64,000 nt of DNA from Paludibacter sp. UBA6032 (lineage in GTDB: Bacteria; Bacteroidota; Bacteroidia; Bacteroidales; Paludibacteraceae). The notes under the pieces were generated by a model. The model had not been told where the DNA came from and searched no databases. It saw only the letters and a program-made list of their open reading frames with translations. The stretch is taken from NCBI GenBank assembly GCA_002427885.1, contig DIZI01000041.1:147268-211267 (forward strand), written 5' to 3'. A program made the translations under genes and the position numbers. Positions 16,452 to 23,440 of the stretch are shown here, piece by piece. Positions within the stretch are counted from its first letter, which is position 1; each line of letters begins with the position of its first letter.

Positions 16452-17201
16452 ATGATAGATAATATAAAAATAGTATACCATCAGGGGAAACAATTTATTC
16501 CAAACCCGACAACAGTAGAAGTACCCGGTGTTTTCAGGGGACGACCTTTGATTAGTCGTGAGAAAGTAAATGAAACTGAACTGCTAGATTTATGTCCCAC
16601 TGATGCCATCACAGATAATCCGATAAGCATAGATCTTGGTAAATGCACATTTTGCGGAGAGTGCGCAAGGTATTTTCCTGAAAAAATTTCGTTTACAAAA
16701 GATTACAAACTTTCCAGCAACGAACGAAATAGATTGATAATCAAAGAAGGTGAAGTGAATCCGATTGAAGTGAATCCGGATACTGTTCGAAAAGAGATAC
16801 ATCGTGTATTTGGCAAATCACTTAAGCTGAGACAAATTTCAGCAGGTGGAGATAATAGTTGCGAGTGGGAATTAGGAGCATCCAATAATGTACAGTTCGA
16901 TATGAGCCGGTACGGGATAGATTTTGTAGCATCACCCCGGCATGCCGATGGCATTGTCATTACCGGACCCATAACAAAAAACATGGCTGAAGCTGTCCAA
17001 ATCTGCTATGATGCGACGCCAGATCCTAAGATAATTGTACTGGTTGGTACGGATGCTATTAGCGGCGGTATATTTGCCGAAAGTACTGCTATTGATCGTA
17101 GCTTTCTGGAAAAATATCCGGTTGATCTTTATATTCCAGGGAATCCGGCTCACCCGCTATCCATCATTAACGGTTTATTGGATCTTACACGGAAACATTA
17201 A
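16452..17201 (+). CDS. Hydrogenase-4 small-subunit-like protein with fused ferredoxin domain (HyfH/HyfI-like), degenerate cluster site
   Basis: A 249-residue fusion. Residues 40-80 form a reduced ferredoxin domain with one [4Fe-4S] site: Cys48, Cys65, Cys68 and Cys71; the cysteine for a second cluster is Phe75. Residues 105-249 match the NuoB/HycG fold (SPRHADGIVITGPIT, DPKIIVLVG, SGGIF, VDLYIPG). The proximal N2-type cluster needs four cysteines. Only Cys137 remains; the other positions are Asp134, Asp201 and Asn231 (GDNSCE, GTDAISGG, IPGNPAHP). Electron transfer through this subunit in the usual way looks impossible. It is the last gene of the operon, 51 bases after the large subunit. Confidence 0.85.
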   Translation: MIDNIKIVYHQGKQFIPNPTTVEVPGVFRGRPLISREKVNETELLDLCPTDAITDNPISIDLGKCTFCGECARYFPEKISFTKDYKLSSNERNRLIIKEGEVNPIEVNPDTVRKEIHRVFGKSLKLRQISAGGDNSCEWELGASNNVQFDMSRYGIDFVASPRHADGIVITGPITKNMAEAVQICYDATPDPKIIVLVGTDAISGGIFAESTAIDRSFLEKYPVDLYIPGNPAHPLSIINGLLDLTRKH

Positions 17202-17301
17202 TTGTTGAATAATTTCTGCAAATCCAAAACTCCTGATAACACTTTTAAAACGATTTTTTAAAATATAATCCAAAATATTTCCCTAATTGAAAGCAAAAGT
17301 G

Positions 17302-17309
17302 TATTTTTG
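17302..17309 (+). promoter_or_regulatory. Candidate -7 element for the zapA transcript
   Basis: TATTTTTG, 20 bases before the first codon at 17329, fits TAnnTTTG. The -33 element is not clear. Confidence 0.45.
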
Positions 17310-17328
17310 TATAGATTTTTTTTGAGAA

Positions 17329-17622
17329 ATGACAAACCGATACGAAGAACTTATAAACGCATTTGAAAAAAGACTGCGAAAATTAATTTCGGAGTATAAG
17401 TCATTACAGGAACAAAACGCTGCTTTGAAAGCAGAATTGGACCGGAAACAGACCGATTTAATGCATGCATATCAGGAAGTTCTGGAACTCAGAAAAAATT
17501 ACGACCATTTGCAAATAGCAAAAAACCTGGGCGGATCGGAAGCTGAAAAAGCCGAATCCAAACAACAAATTACCAAAATGGTGCGGGAAATAGACAAATG
17601 TTTAGCGCTTTTGGATGAATAG
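17329..17622 (+). CDS. Small coiled-coil protein upstream of zapA
   Basis: A 97-residue, highly charged protein. Residues 5-65 have continuous heptads (leucine, alanine and tyrosine spacing with E/K/Q) and are predicted to form a coiled coil; the remainder is also charged. No signal peptide or membrane segment. It is 5 bases from zapA and surely co-transcribed with it. The position and coiled-coil nature suggest a division-related partner of ZapA, comparable to ZapB in enterobacteria, but I see no sequence signature that proves this. Function unknown. Confidence 0.7.
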   Translation: MTNRYEELINAFEKRLRKLISEYKSLQEQNAALKAELDRKQTDLMHAYQEVLELRKNYDHLQIAKNLGGSEAEKAESKQQITKMVREIDKCLALLDE

Positions 17623-17627
17623 AGCGT

Positions 17628-17921
17628 ATGGAAGACGATATTTTTTTAATAAATGTGCAAATTGGTGGTTTAAGATTACCACTGCGAATTGCTCGAAAAG
17701 ACGAGGAGTTGTACCGTAAGGCCGAGAAATTGTTAGTAAAACAACTGGAAAATTTCCAGATAAAATACAGACAAAGACCTACAGAAGATATACTTATCTT
17801 AGTTGCATACCAATTAGCCGTAATGGTTTCAAAACAGGAATTATCAGAAGATACTGTTCCATTAGCAGAAAAAATTCAATCGCTTGATAACGAGTTAAAA
17901 GCATTGCTTTCCAAAGAATAG
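17628..17921 (+). CDS. zapA: Cell division protein ZapA
   Basis: A 97-residue ZapA-family protein that binds and bundles FtsZ filaments at midcell. The N-terminal globular part contains the family pattern INVQIGGLRLPLRI, followed by EELYRKAEKLL and a C-terminal coiled coil (about 60-97), matching ZapA size and architecture. It follows the coiled-coil gene by 5 bases and precedes rny, an arrangement consistent with Bacteroidota. The 163 bases after it hold no clear terminator, so read-through into rny is possible. Confidence 0.85.
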   Translation: MEDDIFLINVQIGGLRLPLRIARKDEELYRKAEKLLVKQLENFQIKYRQRPTEDILILVAYQLAVMVSKQELSEDTVPLAEKIQSLDNELKALLSKE

Positions 17922-18084
17922 AAAAGCAACATCGTTATTTTTAAACAGAACATTCCGCATTACGTTGTCAAAAGTTCAGACTCTTATTATTCAGAGTTTT
18001 AAACTATTGCAATGTTAATGCGTTTTTTATGCAACTTAATCAAACTATAAATACACAAATTATTAATCACCAACAATTGACAAA

Positions 18085-19605
18085 ATGGAAAATATATTGA
18101 TAGGAATAATTGCTCTAGTTGTGGGTGCCGGAGGGTCTTTCGTCCTCTTGCGCTTTGTCAACAAACGTGCAGTTCAGGAAGCCGAGGCAGAAGCCGAATT
18201 ACTCAAGAAAAACAAACTCATCGAAGTAAAAGAAAAATTCATTGGTCTGAAAGCAGAACATGAACAACAGGTTCAGGAACGGAATGCGAAAATTCAGGCT
18301 GTAGAAATGAGACTTCAACAAAAAGAGATGCAACTGAACCAGAAACAAGGTGATGTTCAACGGAAAGTAAATGAAGTAGATAGTTTAAAAGAGCAATTGG
18401 AACACCAACAAGGTGCTATTGAACTTAAAAAGAAAGAACTGGAACATTTAAGCCATCAGGCACAACTTCAACTTGAAGCAATTTCAGGTTTATCTGCTGA
18501 TCAGGCCAAGGAACGTTTAATAGATGCTTTGAAAGAAGAAGCGAAAACCGAAGCTATGTCATATGTAAATGATATAATGGAAGAAGCGAAAATGACAGCC
18601 AATAAGGAAGCAAAAAAGATAGTTGTTCAAAGCATACAACGTATTGCTACTGAAACAGCTATTGAAAATTCAGTTACTGTTTTTCATATTGAATCCGACG
18701 AAATAAAAGGACGGATTATAGGTCGTGAAGGTCGTAATATCCGAGCATTGGAAGCAGCCACCGGTGTTGAAATTATTGTAGACGATACTCCCGAAGCCAT
18801 AGTACTTTCAGCATTTGATCCGGTTCGACGTGAAATTGCCCGCCTCTCGTTACACCAATTGGTTACCGATGGACGCATTCATCCAGCCCGCATTGAAGAA
18901 GTTGTTTCTAAAGTACGGAAACAGGTAGAAGAAGAAATTATTGAAATAGGAAAACGGACTACAATAGATTTGGGTATTCATGGATTACATCCTGAATTAA
19001 TCCGTTTGGTTGGTAAAATGAAATATCGTTCGTCATACGGACAAAATTTATTGCAACATTCACGTGAGACAGCCAATCTTTGTGCCACTATGGCAGCCGA
19101 GCTGGGATTGAATCCAAAAAAGGCAAAACGTGCCGGATTGCTTCATGACATCGGCAAAGTGGCAGATGATGAACCTGAATTGCCACACGCAATTCTTGGC
19201 ATGCGTCTTGCAGAGAAATACAAAGAAAAACCGGATATTTGTAATGCTATCGGAGCTCACCACGATGAAGTGGAAATGGAAACTTTAATTGCACCGATTG
19301 TTCAGGTTTGCGATGCTATCTCGGGAGCACGTCCGGGAGCACGTCGCGAAATTGTAGAAGCTTATATTAAAAGATTGAACGATTTGGAAGCGCTTGCGTT
19401 ATCTTATCCGGGAGTATTGAAAACTTATGCTATCCAGGCAGGGCGTGAATTACGCGTGATTGTTGGAGCGGATAAGATTGACGATAAAGAAACGGAATTA
19501 TTGTCGTTTGATATTGCTAAAAAAATACAGGATGAAATGACCTATCCGGGTCAGGTGAAAATTACCGTTATCAGAGAGACGAGAGCGGTTAGTTATGCAA
19601 AATAG
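18085..19605 (+). CDS. rny: Ribonuclease Y
   Basis: Membrane-anchored endoribonuclease that initiates mRNA decay. It is 506 residues: N-terminal transmembrane helix (3-23), long coiled coil (28-135), KH domain with the GREG loop near 213-216 and surrounding IIGREGRNIR, and an HD domain with the metal-binding His354-Asp355 in LLHDIGKV. All parts are complete. The C-terminal region (RELRVIVGADKIDD) is also typical. It follows zapA on the same strand and precedes the tmRNA gene. Confidence 0.97.
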   Translation: MENILIGIIALVVGAGGSFVLLRFVNKRAVQEAEAEAELLKKNKLIEVKEKFIGLKAEHEQQVQERNAKIQAVEMRLQQKEMQLNQKQGDVQRKVNEVDSLKEQLEHQQGAIELKKKELEHLSHQAQLQLEAISGLSADQAKERLIDALKEEAKTEAMSYVNDIMEEAKMTANKEAKKIVVQSIQRIATETAIENSVTVFHIESDEIKGRIIGREGRNIRALEAATGVEIIVDDTPEAIVLSAFDPVRREIARLSLHQLVTDGRIHPARIEEVVSKVRKQVEEEIIEIGKRTTIDLGIHGLHPELIRLVGKMKYRSSYGQNLLQHSRETANLCATMAAELGLNPKKAKRAGLLHDIGKVADDEPELPHAILGMRLAEKYKEKPDICNAIGAHHDEVEMETLIAPIVQVCDAISGARPGARREIVEAYIKRLNDLEALALSYPGVLKTYAIQAGRELRVIVGADKIDDKETELLSFDIAKKIQDEMTYPGQVKITVIRETRAVSYAK

Positions 19606-19724
19606 TTTATAGTGAGTAGTAGGTAGTTTATCGTAAAAAGTAAGAAATTGGTGATGTTTGTTACCAGTTCGATAACTTTAATTTTTATTCTTACTATAAA
19701 CTACATACTATAAACTACTTACTA
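19604..19724. repeat. TAGTTTATAGTAGG inverted word repeat between rny and ssrA
   Basis: AGTTTATAGTGAGTAGTAGGTAGTTTATCG (about 19604-19633) and ACTATAAACTACATACTATAAACTACTTAC (about 19692-19723) are imperfect inverted copies of one word family. They flank a central 60 bases. They sit between rny and the tmRNA gene, like the other junction repeats in this window. Confidence 0.55.
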
Positions 19725-19732
19725 AAAAAAAA

Positions 19733-20126
19733 GGGGCTGTTTGGTTTTGACAGCAGGTAGAAAGGGTATGTAAGCATGTCGAGCTATGAGAAAACAGCTC
19801 GTAAATCCAGAGTCTCAAAATTCTAACTGGCGAAAATAACTACGCTCTTGCTGCTTAATCGAATAGAGTAGATTAGGCTTAATTCCGGCACTAGGTGCTG
19901 GAACGGGACATTTCCCAAATGCCCTCTCCTCGAGGCGATTTGATATGGAGATGCAGCTAAATCGGGGATAGTTACGCTTAGCCTTGGAGGCGCAATGAAT
20001 TAAAAAGGATAAGGCACAGGTTGGTGGCTTCGGTCTTGCCAGTGCACGAAAATCTAAGCGAAGATAAACATGTAGAAAGCTTATTATTTCCTTGTTTGGA
20101 CGAGGGTTCGACTCCCTCCAGCTCCA
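19733..20126 (+). ncRNA. ssrA: Transfer-messenger RNA (tmRNA)
   Basis: Rescues stalled ribosomes by trans-translation. The 5' end GGGGCTG pairs with CAGCTCC at 20119-20125 to form the tRNA-like acceptor stem, and the T arm GGGTTCGACTCCC is at 20104-20116. The tag reading frame runs 19829-19858 and encodes GENNYALAA before TAA, preceded by the usual resume region. After the discriminator A at 20126 the DNA reads CTA, so the 3' CCA is not encoded and must be added. The gene is followed by a perfect hairpin terminator. Length about 394 bases. Confidence 0.96.
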
Positions 20127-20136
20127 CTAAAACCAG

Positions 20137-20177
20137 AAAAGCGTTTAACAAATAATATTTGTTAAACGCTTTTTTTA
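20137..20177 (+). terminator. tmRNA terminator
   Basis: AGCGTTTAACAAATA and its reverse complement form a near-perfect stem ending in a run of seven T. Located directly after ssrA. Confidence 0.92.
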
Positions 20178-20249
20178 AAGGCAAATTAAGAGTTGCTCTG
20201 TTTTGAGTTAAAAACTGGTAATGTATCGGTATACAAGCAGTACTTATCG

Positions 20250-20279
20250 TTGTTAAATGAAGAATTAAAACTATCTTTG
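20250..20279 (+). promoter_or_regulatory. Promoter of the outer-membrane protein gene at 20317
   Basis: TTG at 20250-20252, 19 bases, TATCTTTG at 20272-20279: both consensus elements at the expected spacing. The leader is about 30 bases. Confidence 0.7.
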
Positions 20280-20316
20280 TTTTCGATTAATATGTATAAA
20301 TCTATCATCCAACAAA

Positions 20317-20955
20317 ATGAAAAAGGTATTGAAAATCAGCATTTTCGTATTGTTTATTATTTCAACATTGAACCTTAGTGCTCAAAAGTACGCGATTGAA
20401 GCAGGATATCTTAATCCAAATCAATCAGGTCCGCTAGTAAGTACTACCTATTTTAACGGAATCAGGCTTGGTGGAAATGCCAGCTTTGATTTAAAGAATA
20501 ATTTAAGCTTATTGACCGGTGTGCTGTATTCTGTCGTTTATTCCGACAAATTGCAGGGTTATCCAAATTCTACAAATGTTACCTATAAAACGTTGGGACA
20601 TTTTCTTGATATCCCGCTTCGGATAAATTATACATACCCTATTACTAAAAATCTCAGTGTTTTTGGATTTGCCGGCCCAAATATCAATATTGGTCTTTAT
20701 CAAGGGCAGACAATTAGCTCAACCCAAACATATTTACCTTCAAATCCGCTTTATGTTGCTCCGGGATTTACAGAATTATACAAAGCATCGTTATTAAACA
20801 GGCTTAACCTGCAAATCGGAGCCGGTGGTGGAGTTCAATGGAATAAATTTCAACTCAAAGGCGGTTACGATTTCGGAATAACCAATCTGAACAAAATTAA
20901 CACTGGAAATATCTACCAAAAAGGTTGGTATGTTTCTTTTGTCTACCAATTCTGA
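20317..20955 (+). CDS. Outer-membrane beta-barrel protein (porin-like, PorT-type family)
   Basis: A 212-residue protein with a signal peptide (LFIISTLNLSA then QKYAIEAG). Its repeated amphipathic strands include LSLLTGVLYSVVY, LSVFGFAGPNINIGLY and LQIGAGGGVQW, and it ends in FVYQF with a terminal aromatic. This fits the outer_membrane_beta-barrel_2-like group common in Bacteroidota. It has its own promoter and a downstream terminator, so it is a single-gene unit. I found no feature pointing to a specific ligand or to a true PorT role in type IX secretion. Confidence 0.72.
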   Translation: MKKVLKISIFVLFIISTLNLSAQKYAIEAGYLNPNQSGPLVSTTYFNGIRLGGNASFDLKNNLSLLTGVLYSVVYSDKLQGYPNSTNVTYKTLGHFLDIPLRINYTYPITKNLSVFGFAGPNINIGLYQGQTISSTQTYLPSNPLYVAPGFTELYKASLLNRLNLQIGAGGGVQWNKFQLKGGYDFGITNLNKINTGNIYQKGWYVSFVYQF

Positions 20956-20982
20956 TAGTAACACGTTTCAGTATTTATATTT

Positions 20983-21015
20983 AAAGACTAAACACGAATG
21001 CGGTTTAGTCTTTTT
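20983..21015 (+). terminator. Terminator of the outer-membrane protein gene
   Basis: AAAGACTAAAC pairs with GTTTAGTCTTT and is followed by T-rich sequence. Confidence 0.85.
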
Positions 21016-21039
21016 CATTAATATTATAGGCTTTATATC

Positions 21040-21069
21040 TTTGATTTCTTAGGATTATGATTATTTTTG
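21040..21069 (+). promoter_or_regulatory. Promoter of murF
   Basis: TTTG (21040-21043), 18 bases, TATTTTTG (21062-21069), then GC. The upstream TTTG is itself the end of another TATCTTTG, so two overlapping -7 elements exist (21036-21043 and 21062-21069). Leader of about 28 bases to the ATG at 21104. Confidence 0.65.
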
Positions 21070-21103
21070 CATAATATTCAACAAAGAATTATTTTTCAGA
21101 TAA

Positions 21104-22411
21104 ATGGAGTTATATCCGATCTTTCAACAGCATCCGGTTATTTGTACCGACAGTCGGGTTTGTCCTGATGGTTCATTGTTCTTTGCACTCAAAGGCGATA
21201 ATTTCAATGCAAATGCTTTCGCGCTATCGGCTTTAGAAAAAGGCTGTGCCTATGCAGTTGTTGATGAAGCAGAATTTGCTATCGACAAACGGTTTATTTT
21301 AGTTGACAATGTATTGGAAAGCTTGCAACATCTGGCAACATTCCACAGGAAGCAAATAGGAACAACCATTATTGGCATAACCGGTACAAACGGGAAGACC
21401 ACTACAAAAGAATTAATAGCCAATGTTTTAAGTGAAAAGTACAATACACTTTACACCCGGGGGAATTTAAACAACCATATTGGTGTACCGCTGACATTAC
21501 TTCAACTTAAACAGGAACATGAATTGGCAGTGATTGAAATGGGTGCCAATCATCCTGGTGAAATAAAAATATTAGCCAATATTGCTTGTCCGGATTACGG
21601 TATTATTACAAATGTAGGCAAAGCTCACCTCGAAGGATTCGGATCTTTTGAAGGAGTAATGGGAACAAAAGCCGAACTCTATGAATATATTTTTGAGCAT
21701 GGAGGAAAGATTTTCCTGAATAAATACAATCAGAATTTAGTTGCAATGGCCACTAAAACAGGATTTAATATTGACAATTCCAATGTTTGTAAATATAGTG
21801 CCGATCCTGATGATTCATTTTGTAATATTTATGGTAAGATAATTGATTGTTCCCCTTTTTTAAAAATGGAATGTACAATTAAACAGACAAATAGTTTTGA
21901 CGTAAATACAAATTTAATTGGTGCGTATAATGCTGAAAATGTGTTAGCTGCAGTGGCAATTGGGGATTATTTTGAAATTGGGACTGAAAGCATAAAACAT
22001 GGATTGGAAAATTATATTCCGCAAAATAACCGGTCGCAACTAACTGTTACAAACAAAAATAAATTAGTTGTTGATGCATATAATGCAAATCCTACGAGCA
22101 TGCGTGCCGCGATTTTAAATTTTGCACAGATGGAAGTGGAGCATAAAACACTGATTTTAGGAGATATGCTTGAATTAGGTGAACAAAGCGATGCAGAGCA
22201 TCAAATCATTGCTGACTTATTACAACAATACAAGTTTGAATCCGTTTTGTTGGTAGGACCTCAATTTAAAAAAACACATAATTCTTATCGTTGTTTCGAT
22301 GATACAGACGAATTAATCAATCATTTAGAACAAAAACCCATTTCGGGCCATTATATTTTGATTAAAGGTTCAAGGGGTATTAAACTGGAAAAAGTGTTAC
22401 AAACGCTTTAA
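21104..22411 (+). CDS. murF: UDP-N-acetylmuramoyl-tripeptide--D-alanyl-D-alanine ligase
   Basis: Adds D-Ala-D-Ala to the UDP-MurNAc-tripeptide in the last cytoplasmic step of the peptidoglycan precursor pathway. The 435-residue protein shows the Mur-ligase architecture. The N-terminal substrate domain contains TDSRVCPDGSLFFAL, the central ATPase has the P-loop GTNGKTTT at 94-101 and EMGANHPGEI at 145-154, and the C-terminal domain has VVDAYNANPTSM. It is the first gene of a short run with the membrane coiled-coil gene 25 bases downstream. Length and motifs are normal. Confidence 0.96.
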   Translation: MELYPIFQQHPVICTDSRVCPDGSLFFALKGDNFNANAFALSALEKGCAYAVVDEAEFAIDKRFILVDNVLESLQHLATFHRKQIGTTIIGITGTNGKTTTKELIANVLSEKYNTLYTRGNLNNHIGVPLTLLQLKQEHELAVIEMGANHPGEIKILANIACPDYGIITNVGKAHLEGFGSFEGVMGTKAELYEYIFEHGGKIFLNKYNQNLVAMATKTGFNIDNSNVCKYSADPDDSFCNIYGKIIDCSPFLKMECTIKQTNSFDVNTNLIGAYNAENVLAAVAIGDYFEIGTESIKHGLENYIPQNNRSQLTVTNKNKLVVDAYNANPTSMRAAILNFAQMEVEHKTLILGDMLELGEQSDAEHQIIADLLQQYKFESVLLVGPQFKKTHNSYRCFDDTDELINHLEQKPISGHYILIKGSRGIKLEKVLQTL

Positions 22412-22436
22412 CCTATTATTAATTTAAAGAAATTAC

Positions 22437-23342
22437 ATGAATTTCAAATCGATGAAAAAAGGGAATTTAATCATATTGATCATTGCTTTAATAGCTATAG
22501 TCGGATTAATAATTGCCGTCTTTTACTTTAATAATAAAGTAAAAGAGAAAGATGCCGAAATGTCGGAAGTAGTTGCAATGATGAATTTCGACAAAGAACA
22601 GGTTGAAAGGGAATATACTGATCTCAACTCTGAATTGGATGGTTACACCAGTGATATTCACAATGATTCTCTGGTAAAATTACTTCAGGACCAAAAAGCA
22701 AAGGTTCAGGAATTATTGGAAGAATTGCGAATTACCAAATCGACTAATGCTGTACGTATTTCCCAGTTAAAAAAGGAATTGGCGACTGTCCGAATGGTTA
22801 TGATACAATATGTGAATCAGATTGATTCATTGAATACATTAAATAAAAATCTCAAAACAGAGAATGTAGAAGTACATCGCAAATTTCAGGCTGCAACAGC
22901 AACTGTTCAACAATTGTCGAAAGAAAAAGATAATCTTAGTCAGGTTGTGAACCGGGCCTCCATAATGGAAGTCACAAACTTCAGTATGGAACCTCTTAAC
23001 AGTAAAAACAAGAAAACAACCTGGTTTTCACAAACGGCAACCCTAAAGTTTAATTATACCGTTGGAAAGAATATTACCGCCGAACCCGGTGAAAAAACAA
23101 TCTATTTGCGAATTACAAAACCCGATGATGAATTATTGATAAAAAGTCCGAACAATGTTTTCCCTTATGAAAACAAGAATATCGGTTATTCATTAACAAA
23201 GACATTTGAATACACGGGAGATGCCCTGAATGATGTATTGTATTGGAAAGTAAATGAAATTTTGTCGAAAGGAACTTATCGTGTCGATTTTTTCATCGAT
23301 GGGAACAGGGTGGGTACTTTTCCATTTCTTTTTGAAAAATAG
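22437..23342 (+). CDS. Membrane-anchored coiled-coil protein of unknown function
   Basis: A 301-residue protein I do not recognise. Met1 or Met6 could start it; the segment after Met6 (KKGN then about 20 hydrophobic residues to 31) is a single N-terminal membrane anchor. A long coiled coil runs from about 33 to 175. A C-terminal beta-rich domain (about 178-301) contains FSMEPLNSKNKK, KTIYLRITKPDDELL and YRVDFFIDGNRVGTFPF. The architecture, anchor-stalk-beta head facing the periplasm, would suit an envelope tether or scaffold. It directly follows murF, so a wall-related role is possible. That is inference only. Confidence 0.7.
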   Translation: MNFKSMKKGNLIILIIALIAIVGLIIAVFYFNNKVKEKDAEMSEVVAMMNFDKEQVEREYTDLNSELDGYTSDIHNDSLVKLLQDQKAKVQELLEELRITKSTNAVRISQLKKELATVRMVMIQYVNQIDSLNTLNKNLKTENVEVHRKFQAATATVQQLSKEKDNLSQVVNRASIMEVTNFSMEPLNSKNKKTTWFSQTATLKFNYTVGKNITAEPGEKTIYLRITKPDDELLIKSPNNVFPYENKNIGYSLTKTFEYTGDALNDVLYWKVNEILSKGTYRVDFFIDGNRVGTFPFLFEK

Positions 23343-23403
23343 TCAGACTAAAAAAATATTTATTACACAGACAAGTAACTTTTAAAAAGTGGAAATAATC
23401 ATG

Positions 23404-23440
23404 TTACAATTGTAAATTGTAAATGATTAAATTGTAAATA
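23404..23440. repeat. AAATTGTAAATGATTAAAT junction repeat
   Basis: The sequence before the LutB-like start codon contains AAATTGTAAATGATTAAAT at 23414-23432. Its exact 19-base reverse complement occurs at 61496-61514 between cysK and metY. Confidence 0.7.

Noticed and set aside
7642..17201. A functional hydrogen-evolving formate hydrogenlyase or hydrogenase 4
   Set aside because: The nickel-ligand cysteines and most proximal-cluster cysteines are missing and no maturation genes are seen.
17922..18084. 6S RNA downstream of zapA, as in enterobacteria
   Set aside because: The gap is only 163 bases and shows no long closed stem with a central bubble.
19978..20184. Minus-strand frame of 68 codons across the tmRNA 3' end, reading LVELEGVEPSSKQG
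   Set aside because: It is the antisense of the tmRNA tRNA-like domain, a well-known source of false gene calls.
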